The notes beneath the pieces are model-generated. The model made no database searches. It saw only the letters and a program-made list of their open reading frames with translations, and was not told the DNA's origin. A stretch of DNA of 64,000 bases from Clostridium gasigenes (GTDB taxonomy: Bacteria > Bacillota > Clostridia > Clostridiales > Clostridiaceae): contig NZ_FNJM01000011.1 in NCBI RefSeq assembly GCF_900104115.1, positions 1-64,000 on the forward strand. The letters are read 5' to 3'. Within the stretch, counting starts at the first letter, position 1. Each line of letters begins with the position of its first letter. This document shows positions 33,700-42,275 of the stretch, piece by piece. The position numbers and the translations under genes were made by a program.

Positions 33700-34458
33700 A
33701 TGAGTGAGGTATTAATAAAAACAGAAGGTTTATGTAAATCATTTATAATAGGTAAAACAGGGGTTCATGTATTAAAGAATCTTGATATAGAAATATATAA
33801 GGAAGATTTCACAGTAATAATGGGAAGCTCAGGGTCAGGAAAATCTACCCTTTTATATTCATTAAGTACAATGGATAATCCAACTTCAGGAAAGGTAACT
33901 TTACTTGGACATGATATATCAAAAATAAATGAAGAAGAGGCAAGTAAAATTAGAAATAAGGATATTAGTTTTATATTTCAAGGAATAAACTTGCTACCAG
34001 ATTTAACAATTTATGAAAATATAACTTATGCAGCATTTATTGATAAAAAAAATAAAGAAAAAATTCAAATTATAGCAAATGAAATTTTAAAGGAATTAGG
34101 ATTATATGATGACAAAGAAAAATACCCGGCAGAAATTTCTGGGGGAATGCAACAAAGAGCAGCAATTGGAAGAGCAATAATAAATAACCCAAAAGTAATA
34201 TTTGGAGATGAACCAACAGGAGCATTAAATTCATCAATGGGTGAAAAGGTATTAGATATATTAACAGATTTAAATAAAAAAAGACAATCAATAGTAATGG
34301 TTACTCATGATATAAAATCAGCTTTAAGAGGAAATAGAATATTATATATTAATGATGGAAAAATAGACGGTGAGTTAAATTTAGAAAAATATAGCGATGA
34401 AGATGTTAAAATGAGAAAAGAAAAAATTAAAAGATTTTTAGAGGAAAAATCATGGTAA
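33700..34458 (+). CDS. MacB/LolD-type ABC transporter ATP-binding protein
   Basis: 252 residues: Walker A MGSSGSGKSTLLYSLSTMDN (about 42-61), Q-loop FIFQGINLLPDLTIYENI, signature EISGGMQQRAAIGRAIINNP, Walker B VIFGDEPTGALNSSMG, and switch His in VTHDIKSAL. The sequence LLPDLTIYENI and GDEPTGALNS place it with ATPases of FtsX-type permeases. AGGGGGAG ribosome site and 12 bp from the permease gene, so one operon. It powers the permease upstream; substrate cannot be inferred with certainty. Confidence 0.96.
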   Translation: MSEVLIKTEGLCKSFIIGKTGVHVLKNLDIEIYKEDFTVIMGSSGSGKSTLLYSLSTMDNPTSGKVTLLGHDISKINEEEASKIRNKDISFIFQGINLLPDLTIYENITYAAFIDKKNKEKIQIIANEILKELGLYDDKEKYPAEISGGMQQRAAIGRAIINNPKVIFGDEPTGALNSSMGEKVLDILTDLNKKRQSIVMVTHDIKSALRGNRILYINDGKIDGELNLEKYSDEDVKMRKEKIKRFLEEKSW

Positions 34459-34503
34459 ACATTGATATAATAAACTATAAAAGGTAGAATAATTATATAA
34501 TTA

Positions 34504-34540
34504 GCTCAGTAAGGGGTAACTTTTACTGGGCTTAACTTTT
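34504..34540 (+). terminator. Weak hairpin between the ABC operon and the response regulator
   Basis: GCTCAGTAA (34504-34512) pairs with TTACTGGGC (34523-34531), then TTAACTTTT. It may lower, rather than stop, read-through into the response regulator/kinase genes. Confidence 0.5.
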
Positions 34541-34550
34541 AGGGGGAAAC

Positions 34551-35246
34551 ATGGGTAAGGAAAAAATATTAATTGTTGAAGATGATAATGATTTAGCAAA
34601 TCTTATAAAGGATTATTTAAGTATTGATGGATATATTGGCATAATTGCAGAGGATGGAAAAAAAGCTATTGAACTAGCTAAAAATGAGGAGTTTTCATTA
34701 GTAATATTAGATATAATGTTGCCATTTGTAGATGGCATAACAGTATGCAGAAATATTAGAGAAACATCTCATATTCCTATTATTATGTTGTCAGCAAAAT
34801 CAGGGGAAATGGATAAAATATTATCACTAGGAGTTGGAGCAGATGATTATATGACAAAACCATTTTCACCTATGGAGTTAATAGCAAGGGTAAAGGCACA
34901 TTTAAGAAGAGAGAACTTTACGGAAAGACATACCTTAGATGATAATATAATAAGTTATGGCCCATTAAAAATTTATCCTAAAAGCTATAAGGTTATATTA
35001 GATGAAAGGGAATTAACTTTAACTACAAGGGAATTTCAAGTGTTAGATTTTTTTACTAAAAATGCAGGACAGGTATTTTCAAAGGAACAGCTATATGAAA
35101 ATGTGTGGGGACAAAGCGAATTTATGGATGAAAATACAATAGCAGTATATGTAAAGAGATTAAGAGAAAAACTTGGTATAATAGGACAAAAATCAATTAA
35201 AACAGTATGGGGTATAGGTTATAAGTGGGAATATACTAATGAATAA
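34551..35246 (+). CDS. OmpR-family response regulator
   Basis: 231 residues. Receiver domain: ILIVEDDNDLANLIKDYLS, phospho-Asp in LVILDIMLPFVDGITV, IMLSAKSGEMDKILSLGVGA, DDYMTKPFSPMELIARVKAH. C-terminal winged helix: LDERELTLTTREFQVLDFFT, VWGQSEFMDENTIAVYVKRL and KTVWGIGYKWEYT. AGGGGG ribosome site. Its stop overlaps the kinase start by 8 bp (ATGAATAA), so the two are translationally coupled. It follows the FtsX-type ABC genes, as in BceRS/VraDE-like modules that control their own transporter; that control is inferred. Confidence 0.95.
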   Translation: MGKEKILIVEDDNDLANLIKDYLSIDGYIGIIAEDGKKAIELAKNEEFSLVILDIMLPFVDGITVCRNIRETSHIPIIMLSAKSGEMDKILSLGVGADDYMTKPFSPMELIARVKAHLRRENFTERHTLDDNIISYGPLKIYPKSYKVILDERELTLTTREFQVLDFFTKNAGQVFSKEQLYENVWGQSEFMDENTIAVYVKRLREKLGIIGQKSIKTVWGIGYKWEYTNE

Positions 35247-36609
35247 GCATGTAAAGAATACAGTAACTAAGCTTCTAATTTTATTAATAACTTTAATTGT
35301 AGTTCTTGTAGGAAGTTTATTTATTATATTTAAGGATGATTATTTCAAGGATATAGTAAATAGTTGTAGAGTAATAGTTTCAGAGGATTTAATTAATATT
35401 TCTAAGGCTTATGAAGACTATGAGGAAACTAATGTAGAAACAATTTATACATATACTATTGTAAATTTAGATGGGAAAATTATAAAAACCATTGAGGATG
35501 AAAAACGATATTATATTCCTTTAAATGAACTTTCATTTGATAATTGGTATGAAGTAAATAATAAACAGGTAGTTAGATATTCAGCACCATTAATTAGAGA
35601 AGGAGAAATTAAAGAAATAGTAATTTTTACAATTCCTAAGGATGATATATTAAAGATTAGAGGAGATAGAAGAGGCTTTATTTGGTATATCCCCTCAATA
35701 TTAATTTTTCTAGCTATTATGTTTATAATACATAAAATTTATAGAATTATTAATGTTGATATTTTAGTTCCAATTAATGAAATGCATAATTCTGCAATGG
35801 AAATATTAAAAGGAAATTACTTTGAAAAAATAAAATATGATTATCAGGGAGAAATAGGAGAGTTTTCTCATGACTTTGAAAGAATGAGAGATAGTTTAAA
35901 GGTTTCAAGGGAAAGGGAGGAAACTTTAAAGAAAGCTGAAAAGGAATTGCTAGCATGCATTTCACATGATTTAAAAACTCCTATAAGTAATATTTCAGGA
36001 TACTGCGAGGGAATATTAGATGGTGTTGTAAAAGAAGAAAATCAAATAAAAAGGTATGCAGGAATTATATTAAAAAAATCAAAGGTATTAACAAAGCTCT
36101 TAGATGATATGCTTGAATTTTCAAAAGCAGAAATAAACCAAATGAGCATAAAAAAGCAAGAGGTTTATTCAATGGAATTTTTCAAAGGACTATTAGATGA
36201 AATATCTATGGATGTAATTTCTAGTGGAAGAGAATTTATTATAAATGGAGAAATACCTAATTTATTAATTAATTTAGATGGAGATAGAATAGGACAGGTA
36301 TTAAATAATATTATTTCTAATTCTATAAAATATACTTCAGATAAAGGAATTATAACTATAAGCTTTAAAAAACTTAAGGATGGATTAGAGGTAAGCCTTA
36401 ATGATGATGGGGTAGGTATTGCATCAGAAGAACTTCCCTTTGTTTTTAATAAGTTTTATAGAGGAGAAAAACATAGAAATCAAAATATACCAGGTTCAGG
36501 TCTTGGATTATCTATTGCTAAATATATTATAGAGATGCATAAGGGAAATATTGAAGTTAGAAGTTATAAAGAAAAAGGTACAATAGTAACTTTCGGTATT
36601 AATAATTAA
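35239..36609 (+). CDS. Sensor histidine kinase with extracytoplasmic sensor
   Basis: 456 residues: helix 1 (about 12-30), an outside domain of about 115 residues, helix 2 (about 147-165), HAMP, phospho-His in LLACISHDLKTPISNISGYC (about 237-256), and HATPase motifs NIISNSIKYTSDKGIITISF (N), LNDDGVGIASEELPFVFNKF (G1/F) and NIPGSGLGLSIAKYIIEMHK (G2). This is the EnvZ/PhoR-type layout with a sizeable outside sensor, not the short intramembrane BceS type. Overlaps the response regulator by 8 bp. Input unknown; the location suggests envelope stress. Confidence 0.94.
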   Translation: MNKHVKNTVTKLLILLITLIVVLVGSLFIIFKDDYFKDIVNSCRVIVSEDLINISKAYEDYEETNVETIYTYTIVNLDGKIIKTIEDEKRYYIPLNELSFDNWYEVNNKQVVRYSAPLIREGEIKEIVIFTIPKDDILKIRGDRRGFIWYIPSILIFLAIMFIIHKIYRIINVDILVPINEMHNSAMEILKGNYFEKIKYDYQGEIGEFSHDFERMRDSLKVSREREETLKKAEKELLACISHDLKTPISNISGYCEGILDGVVKEENQIKRYAGIILKKSKVLTKLLDDMLEFSKAEINQMSIKKQEVYSMEFFKGLLDEISMDVISSGREFIINGEIPNLLINLDGDRIGQVLNNIISNSIKYTSDKGIITISFKKLKDGLEVSLNDDGVGIASEELPFVFNKFYRGEKHRNQNIPGSGLGLSIAKYIIEMHKGNIEVRSYKEKGTIVTFGINN

Positions 36610-36749
36610 AATGAGGAAAAAATTAACTATGTTTTTTTATTAGGTTGCATGGATTTTAAGTAAGTTATAAAATCTCAAAGTAAAAGTCAAAGTGAAAATA
36701 TAAAAAAAAGTGAAGTTTGAAACTGAGAATTAAGAATTTAGACTAATTA

Positions 36750-36814
36750 TTGACAAAGAATATCTAGCGTGGTAATCTAAATTATCTAGTCTTAAAGACT
36801 AGATAATTTAGATT
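36750..36814 (+). promoter_or_regulatory. DegV-operon promoter with a perfect 20-bp palindrome
   Basis: TTGACA (36750-36755), 17-bp spacer, TAATCT (36773-36778). AATCTAAATTATCTAGTCTT (36774-36793) is mirrored exactly by AAGACTAGATAATTTAGATT (36795-36814) around one central base. The palindrome begins in the -10 and covers the predicted start, so it could be an operator, or a 5' hairpin in the mRNA. No T-run follows, so it is not a standard terminator. Confidence 0.7.
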
Positions 36815-36856
36815 GCAAAACAAAGCAAAAAATAAATATTCAGGGGGATAATAATT

Positions 36857-37708
36857 ATGGTTAAGATTGTATCAGACTCATCCACACTTTATTCAATTCA
36901 AGGTGCAAAGAATAATAATATTGATATTGCACCACTTGCAGTTACCATAAATGGGGTTACATATAAGGAATATGAAGAAATAGATACTGAAGAATTTATA
37001 GATATAATTAATGAAGGGCATATACCAATATCATCTCAACCAGCTATTGGAGAAGTTATAAATATATATAACAAATATCCACATGACGAAATAATTAACA
37101 TATCAATGGCAGATGGACTTTCAGGTACATATAACTCAGCGTGTGCAGCTAAGGGACTAGCAGATAATCCAGAAGGTATAGAAGTAATAAACTCTAAAAC
37201 TCTTTGTGGACCACATAGATATATAGTAGATGTAGCTGTTAAACTTGCTGAGATGGACAAATCTAAGGATGAAATATTAAAAGAAATAAATGATCTGATA
37301 GAAACATCTCAATCGTATCTTATACCAAATGATTTTGACTATTTAGTTAGAGGTGGAAGATTATCTTCACTTGCAGGTAAAATAGGTAGCTTGATAAAAC
37401 TAGTACCTGTGATTAGGCTTTCAGAGGATAGGACAAGGTTAGAGAAATTCACAACTAAAAGAACTTTTCCTAATGCAATTAAAAAAATTTGCGAAGACTT
37501 AATTAAATCTTTGGTAGATAGTAATTATAAGATATATGTCGCACATGCATGTAGAGAAGATTTGGCAAATAAAGCTAAAGAGATTATACTAGAATCTATT
37601 GAAGGTTTAGAGGTAGAAATTAAAAAATTAGGACCAGTATTTACAACTCAAGGGGGACCTGGATGTATTGCTATACAAGTAATAAAGAAACATAGTATAT
37701 TAGGCTAA
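36857..37708 (+). CDS. DegV family protein (FakB-like fatty-acid binding)
   Basis: 283 residues: KIVSDSSTLYSIQGAKNNNI (start motif with SDS-S), VTINGVTYKEYEEID, HIPISSQPAIGEV (TSQP-like motif), INISMADGLSGTYNSACAAK with S-G-T-Y, and a C-terminal domain with YLVRGGRLSSLAGKIGSLIK and GPVFTTQGGPGCIAIQ. DegV/FakB proteins bind a fatty acid and present it to FakA. The SSQP/SGTYN/GGRLS signatures are all present. AGGGGG ribosome site. First gene of a two-gene operon with a DUF1836 regulator 21 bp downstream; large palindrome at the promoter. Confidence 0.93.
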   Translation: MVKIVSDSSTLYSIQGAKNNNIDIAPLAVTINGVTYKEYEEIDTEEFIDIINEGHIPISSQPAIGEVINIYNKYPHDEIINISMADGLSGTYNSACAAKGLADNPEGIEVINSKTLCGPHRYIVDVAVKLAEMDKSKDEILKEINDLIETSQSYLIPNDFDYLVRGGRLSSLAGKIGSLIKLVPVIRLSEDRTRLEKFTTKRTFPNAIKKICEDLIKSLVDSNYKIYVAHACREDLANKAKEIILESIEGLEVEIKKLGPVFTTQGGPGCIAIQVIKKHSILG

Positions 37709-37729
37709 AATATAGATTAGGAGAAAAGA

Positions 37730-38233
37730 ATGGATAATATAGAAGAAATTTTAGAGTTTCATTGCCCAAGGTTTAATGATCTGCCAAAGGTTCCTCTGTA
37801 TAAAGATCAAGTTATAATGTATATAGAGAATGCTTTGAATGTTATAAATGTTAATTCAGAGGAGAAGTTTTTAACACCAACTATGCTTAATAATTATGTT
37901 AAACAAAAGGTTGTATATCCTCCTAAAGACAAGAAATATAATGAAAAACATTTAGCCTATTTAATTGTGGTTTGTATTTTAAAGCAAGTTTATACTTTAA
38001 CAGAAATTTGTGAACTAATTAAAATTCAAATAGCAACTTGCCCCATTGAGCAAGCCTATGATTGTTTTTGCATAGAGTTAGAAACTTCATTGAGGTCTGT
38101 TTTTATAACACGGAAATTTTCAGCATCTAGCTCATCGATAAAGAACGCTTATGAAAGTGAAATAATTAGATCCGCTGCAAGGTCATTTGCCCATAAAATA
38201 TTTATACAAAAATATCTTAGGGATCGAGAATAA
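37730..38233 (+). CDS. DUF1836 domain protein, putative regulator
   Basis: 167 residues containing the DUF1836 core: LYKDQVIMYIENALNVINVN, LTPTMLNNYVKQKVVYPPKD and YNEKHLAYLIVVCILKQVYT. The N-terminal half looks like a MerR-type winged helix (the LTPTMLNNYVKQKVVYPP stretch resembles a recognition-helix region). DUF1836 proteins often accompany DegV. It is the obvious candidate to bind the palindrome in the operon's own promoter, but this is inference. AGGAG ribosome site; a terminator follows at 38302. Confidence 0.88.
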   Translation: MDNIEEILEFHCPRFNDLPKVPLYKDQVIMYIENALNVINVNSEEKFLTPTMLNNYVKQKVVYPPKDKKYNEKHLAYLIVVCILKQVYTLTEICELIKIQIATCPIEQAYDCFCIELETSLRSVFITRKFSASSSSIKNAYESEIIRSAARSFAHKIFIQKYLRDRE

Positions 38234-38301
38234 ATTTATTATTAAACATGTTATTAGTTTTATTGCTTTAGCATATTCATAAAAAACGAAATATTAGATT
38301 T

Positions 38302-38331
38302 ATCCTTGTAGTAAATTACTACAAGGATTTT
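38302..38331 (+). terminator. Rho-independent terminator of the DegV operon
   Basis: ATCCTTGTAGTAA (38302-38314) and TTACTACAAGGAT (38316-38328) form a 13-bp arm pair around one central A, followed by TTT. The innermost pairs probably open to form the loop. Confidence 0.85.
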
Positions 38332-38491
38332 ATATATCCTAGATTGAATATTAAAAAAAATAGATTATAAATATATAAATAAGTCTGTGATATTAAAAGA
38401 GTAATTGGATTATGCTATAATTAACTTTTTGAAGACTCCTTATGGAGCTTAAAAAAATAATTTATATTAAAATAAATAGTTTGGAGTATGT

Positions 38492-39544
38492 ATGATAAGT
38501 AAACAATTAGCACAAGAAATTGTTAATAAAATGATGGAAGTAATCCCATACAATGTGAATATTATGGATAATAATGGGGTTATAATAGGTAGTGGAAATT
38601 ATGAGAGAGTTGGACATGTCCATAGTGGGGCAGTAGAGGCATTAAGAAATAAGCAAATAGTTAAAGTATATGAAGAGATAAATAAAGTTAAACTAGGAGT
38701 TAATATTCCAATTATATTTAAAGAAAAAATTATTGGAGTAATAGGAATAACGGGTAAGCCAAATGATGTTAGTCAATTTGCTAAATTAGTTAGCGTTACA
38801 GCAGAATTGCTAATAAGCCAAGAATATAGTTTAAATCAATATATAACAAAGCAAAAGTTAAAAGAAGAATTCATATATGAGTGGATCTATTCTAAGGTAG
38901 AATATGATAATGATTTTATTAGAAGAGGAAAAGCGCTAGATATAGATGTAAAACTAGATAGAATAGTTATAGTTATACAAGGTAATAAAAAATATAGTAA
39001 AGAAATTAGTAAATTTATAAAAGAAAATGAGTATACGGTTAATTTAACAGAAGACAGAATAGCTTTAATATTAGAAAATAGTAAGTATATTGTAGGAAGA
39101 ATTAAAAGTATTGAAGAGAAAAATAAAGATACATTAGTAAAAATAGGTGTAGGAACGGTACATGATTTACTACTAAATTCATTACTTGAAGCTTTAGAGG
39201 CTTTATATATAGGCATTAAGTTATACGAGGATAATTTTTGCAATACATATAATAAAATAAAATTGTTTCATAAAATGGAAAATATATTTAGTAATTATGA
39301 ATGTGAAAATATAATCTTGAAAATAAGTAATGATGGAAAAGATAAAGAATTATTACAAAGCTTTTTAATATATATGCAAATGAATGGAGAAAAACAAGGG
39401 GTGGCTAATGCACTACATATTCATAGAAACACATTGCATTATAGATTAGAAAAAATAGAGAAATTGACAGGACTTAAATTTGAAAATTATTTAGATTTTT
39501 TTCAATTACTTTCAGCTTATATAAGTTACAAAATAAAGCTTTAG
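38492..39544 (+). CDS. CdaR-type sugar-diacid regulator (PucR/CdaR family)
   Basis: 350 residues. N-terminal diacid-recognition domain: ISKQLAQEIVNKMMEVIPYN, VNIMDNNGVIIGSGNYERVG and VHSGAVEALRNK, then GVNIPIIFKEKIIGVIGITG. C-terminal PucR helix-turn-helix: GVANALHIHRNTLHYRLEKI, EKLTGLKFENYLDFFQLLSA. CdaR proteins activate glycerate/glucarate genes on sensing sugar diacids or glycerate. Here it lies directly upstream of a GntP permease and a glycerate kinase, a matching catabolic set. TTGGAG ribosome site at about 38481. Confidence 0.94.
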   Translation: MISKQLAQEIVNKMMEVIPYNVNIMDNNGVIIGSGNYERVGHVHSGAVEALRNKQIVKVYEEINKVKLGVNIPIIFKEKIIGVIGITGKPNDVSQFAKLVSVTAELLISQEYSLNQYITKQKLKEEFIYEWIYSKVEYDNDFIRRGKALDIDVKLDRIVIVIQGNKKYSKEISKFIKENEYTVNLTEDRIALILENSKYIVGRIKSIEEKNKDTLVKIGVGTVHDLLLNSLLEALEALYIGIKLYEDNFCNTYNKIKLFHKMENIFSNYECENIILKISNDGKDKELLQSFLIYMQMNGEKQGVANALHIHRNTLHYRLEKIEKLTGLKFENYLDFFQLLSAYISYKIKL

Positions 39545-39580
39545 TATTTAGTAGATGCAAAAGCAATTAATATGGTTATG

Positions 39581-39590
39581 TGCATATGCA
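39581..39590 (+). promoter_or_regulatory. Palindrome upstream of the GntP gene, possible CdaR operator
   Basis: TGCATATGCA is a perfect 10-bp palindrome, extended imperfectly as TTATG...TAAA. It lies about 125 bp before gntP and 37 bp after cdaR. It is the only obvious palindrome here; assignment to CdaR is inferred. Confidence 0.35.
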
Positions 39591-39669
39591 TAAAAAAACT
39601 TTGTATATTTAGTCAGTATCCTAATGAATTTATGTAAGAAAACATTTACTATAAGATTATAGTAAATTA

Positions 39670-39683
39670 AGAAAACGTTTGTA
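39670..39683 (+). promoter_or_regulatory. Possible CcpA (cre) site upstream of gntP
   Basis: AGAAAACGTTTGTA matches the cre consensus (TGWAARCGYTWNCW) around the AACGTT core with few mismatches, 30 bp before the GntP start. Catabolite repression of the glycerate genes would make sense. Confidence 0.45.
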
Positions 39684-39713
39684 AAAAGATATAATTTAAG
39701 GAGGATAATGACG

Positions 39714-40970
39714 ATGAATATTACAGTTACAGCATTAGGCGCAATAGTTGCATTAATAGTTGCAATAACACTAATAATAAAAAAGGTGCATCCAGCTTAT
39801 GGATTAATAATTGGAGCATTAGTAGGAGGACTGGTAGGTGGAGCTGGAATAGTTGGAACTGTTGATTTGATGATTACTGGGGCAAAAGGAATGATGCCAG
39901 CTATTTTAAGAATAATTACAGCAGGGGTTTTAGCCGGAGCACTTATACAATCTGGTGCAGCTGCAAAAATAGCAGAAACAATAGTAAGTAAAATTGGTGA
40001 ATCAAAAGCATTAATAGCATTAACAATAGCAACTATGGTTTTAACAAGTGTTGGAGTTTTCGTAGATGTAGCGGTAATAACAGTTGCACCAATAGCAATT
40101 GCAATAGCGAATAAATCAGGATTTACAAAAACAGCAATACTTTTAGCAATGATAGGTGGAGGAAAGGCTGGTAACTTAATGTCACCTAATCCAAACACTA
40201 TAGCAGCTGCAGAAAATTTAAATATTTCATTAACAAGCTTAATGATTGCAGGTATAATACCAGCTATATTTGGAGTGATTGTTACTTGTATAGTAGCGAA
40301 ACATCTTAAAAATAAAGGAAGCTTTGTTGAAAAAAATGTAGAAAGTAAAGAAATTAAAAACATGCCAAGTTTCTTTGCTGCAATTTTTGGACCATTAGTG
40401 GCAATAGTAATACTAATGTTAAGACCAATAGCTGGAATTAGTATAGACCCATTAATAGCACTTCCATTAGGAGGAATTTGTGGGGTAATAGTAATGGGCA
40501 AAGCTAAGCATATTAATGAGTATGCAACATATGGTTTAGGAAAAATGACTGGGGTTGCAATATTATTAATTGGAACAGGTACCTTAGCTGGAATAATAGC
40601 CAATTCAGGTTTAAAAGATGTAATAATTCAGGGGATAAATACTTTAGGATTACCAGATTTTGCATTAGCACCAGTATCAGGTATGTTAATGGGAGCTGCA
40701 ACAGCGTCAACAACATCAGGTACAGCAGTAGCGACTTCAGTGTTTGGACCTACTATAACTGGAATGGGAATATCATCAATAGCAACAGCTGCAATGATAC
40801 ATGCTGGAGCAACAGTTTTAGATCATCTTCCACACGGAAGTTTCTTCCATGCAACAGGTGGTAGCATAAATATGGAAATGAATGAGAGATTAAAACTTAT
40901 ACCATATGAATCATTAATTGGTTTAACAATGACAATAGTATCAGTAATAATATTTGGATTCATACTTTAA
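39714..40970 (+). CDS. GntP-family permease (glycerate/gluconate-type)
   Basis: The start was set at 39714: AAGGAGGA (39698-39705) is well spaced for it and too close to ATG 39708. The 418-residue protein has about 12-14 membrane helices rich in Gly, Ala and Ile. Typical GntP features: KVHPAYGLIIGALVGGLVGG near the start, ILLAMIGGGKAGNLMSPNPN with the substrate-site GG-x-G/N pattern, and a second re-entrant stretch GAATASTTSGTAVATSVFGP followed by HAGATVLDHLPHGSFFH. Operon with glycerate kinase 22 bp downstream and CdaR upstream, so glycerate uptake is the likely role. Confidence 0.93.
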   Translation: MNITVTALGAIVALIVAITLIIKKVHPAYGLIIGALVGGLVGGAGIVGTVDLMITGAKGMMPAILRIITAGVLAGALIQSGAAAKIAETIVSKIGESKALIALTIATMVLTSVGVFVDVAVITVAPIAIAIANKSGFTKTAILLAMIGGGKAGNLMSPNPNTIAAAENLNISLTSLMIAGIIPAIFGVIVTCIVAKHLKNKGSFVEKNVESKEIKNMPSFFAAIFGPLVAIVILMLRPIAGISIDPLIALPLGGICGVIVMGKAKHINEYATYGLGKMTGVAILLIGTGTLAGIIANSGLKDVIIQGINTLGLPDFALAPVSGMLMGAATASTTSGTAVATSVFGPTITGMGISSIATAAMIHAGATVLDHLPHGSFFHATGGSINMEMNERLKLIPYESLIGLTMTIVSVIIFGFIL

Positions 40971-40992
40971 TTTTAAAAAGGAGTTGGAATAT

Positions 40993-42120
40993 ATGAAATT
41001 TATATTAGCACCAGATTCTTTCAAGGAAAGTATGTCTTCAAAAGAGGCTTGCGATGCAATGGAAAGAGGAATAAAAAAGATAATACCAGAGGCAGAATGT
41101 ATAAAGGTACCAATGGCAGATGGTGGAGAAGGAACAGTTGAGGCTTTAATAGGAGCGACAAATGGAACTTTTCATAAGGTAAATGTTATAGCTCCTTTAG
41201 GAAATAAAGTAGAAGCTGTATTTGGAATATTAGGAAATAAAAAGACTGCAGTTATAGAAATGGCAAGTGCAAGTGGAATACAACTTGTTAAGAGAGAAGA
41301 AAGAAATCCACTTATAACAACAACTTTTGGAACAGGACAACTTATTAAAGCAGCCTTAGATTTAGGTGTTAAACATATAGTTGTAGGAATTGGTGGAAGT
41401 GCTACAAATGATGGTGGTGCAGGAATGATACAAGCTTTAGGCGGTAAGCTCTTAGATAGAAAGGGAGAGGAAATATCATTTGGTGGTGGAGCTTTAGGAA
41501 ACTTAGATAGCATAGATATAAGTGAATTAGATTTAAGACTTAAAGATACAGTTATAGAAGTTGCATGTGATGTAACAAATCCATTAGTTGGAGAAACAGG
41601 AGCATCAGCAGTGTTTGGACCTCAAAAGGGTGCAACAGAAGAAATGGTTAAAGAACTAGATAATAACCTTCTTCATTTTTCAAGAATTATAAAAGAAACA
41701 CTAGGAAAAGATGTAGCCTATATTGAAGGTTCAGGGGCTGCAGGTGGCCTTGGAGCAGCATTATTATCATTCTTAAATGCAGAGCTTAAAAGAGGAATAG
41801 ATCTTATAATAAATCATACAGAACTTAAAGAAAAAATTAAGGGCGCAGATTTTGTATTTACAGGAGAAGGTGCTATTGATAACCAAACTATTTATGGAAA
41901 AACACCAATGGGCGTGGCGAAGGTGGCAAAGCAGCAAGGTGTAAAAACAATTGCATTTGCAGGTAAAGTTGGAGAGGGCGTAGATAATCTTTATGCAATA
42001 GGAATAACTTCGATATTTAGCATAATGCAAGGTGTATCAAATTTAGATAATGCTCTAAAAGATGGAAAAGAAAACTTAGAGCTTGCAGTAGAGAATGTAG
42101 TTAGACTAATGAATATATAA
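40993..42120 (+). CDS. Glycerate 2-kinase (GlxK/GarK family)
   Basis: The start is 40993 (AAGGAG at 40978-40983); the upstream frame from 40954 is inside the GntP gene. 375 residues: MKFILAPDSFKESMSSKEAC, KVPMADGGEGTVEALIGATN, VGIGGSATNDGGAGMIQALG, EVACDVTNPLVGETGASAVF, GAGGLGAALL-type loop (GSGAAGGLGAALLSFL), and FTGEGAIDNQTIYGKTPMGV. These are the conserved motifs of the prokaryotic glycerate kinase family, which phosphorylates D-glycerate to 2-phosphoglycerate for glycolysis. Last gene of the gntP-glycerate kinase unit; terminator at 42124. Confidence 0.95.
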   Translation: MKFILAPDSFKESMSSKEACDAMERGIKKIIPEAECIKVPMADGGEGTVEALIGATNGTFHKVNVIAPLGNKVEAVFGILGNKKTAVIEMASASGIQLVKREERNPLITTTFGTGQLIKAALDLGVKHIVVGIGGSATNDGGAGMIQALGGKLLDRKGEEISFGGGALGNLDSIDISELDLRLKDTVIEVACDVTNPLVGETGASAVFGPQKGATEEMVKELDNNLLHFSRIIKETLGKDVAYIEGSGAAGGLGAALLSFLNAELKRGIDLIINHTELKEKIKGADFVFTGEGAIDNQTIYGKTPMGVAKVAKQQGVKTIAFAGKVGEGVDNLYAIGITSIFSIMQGVSNLDNALKDGKENLELAVENVVRLMNI

Positions 42121-42123
42121 AAT

Positions 42124-42176
42124 AATAACAAGTCAAGGTGTGAAATTTTAGGGGCATCTTTGACTTGTTATTTTAT
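42124..42176 (+). terminator. Terminator of the glycerate operon
   Basis: AATAACAAGTCAA (42124-42136) pairs with TTGACTTGTTATT (42160-42172), followed by TT and A/T. The loop is long (23 bases). Confidence 0.8.
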
Positions 42177-42275
42177 TTCAGATATCTAAGAACTATATCT
42201 GAATAAAATAGTTATGTGAAAAGTTATCCAATAGTATATAATAAAAATTAAAGATGCCTTATGCTAGGAGATATT

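Noticed and set aside
39797..40603. 268-codon open frame on the minus strand inside the GntP gene
   Set aside because: It is a shadow of a Gly/Ala/Ile-rich membrane protein gene; low-complexity translation, no ribosome site, and the plus-strand product is an unmistakable permease.
40954..40992. Longer glycerate kinase start overlapping gntP
   Set aside because: AAGGAG at 40978-40983 and the conserved MKFILAPDSFKES start fix the start at 40993.
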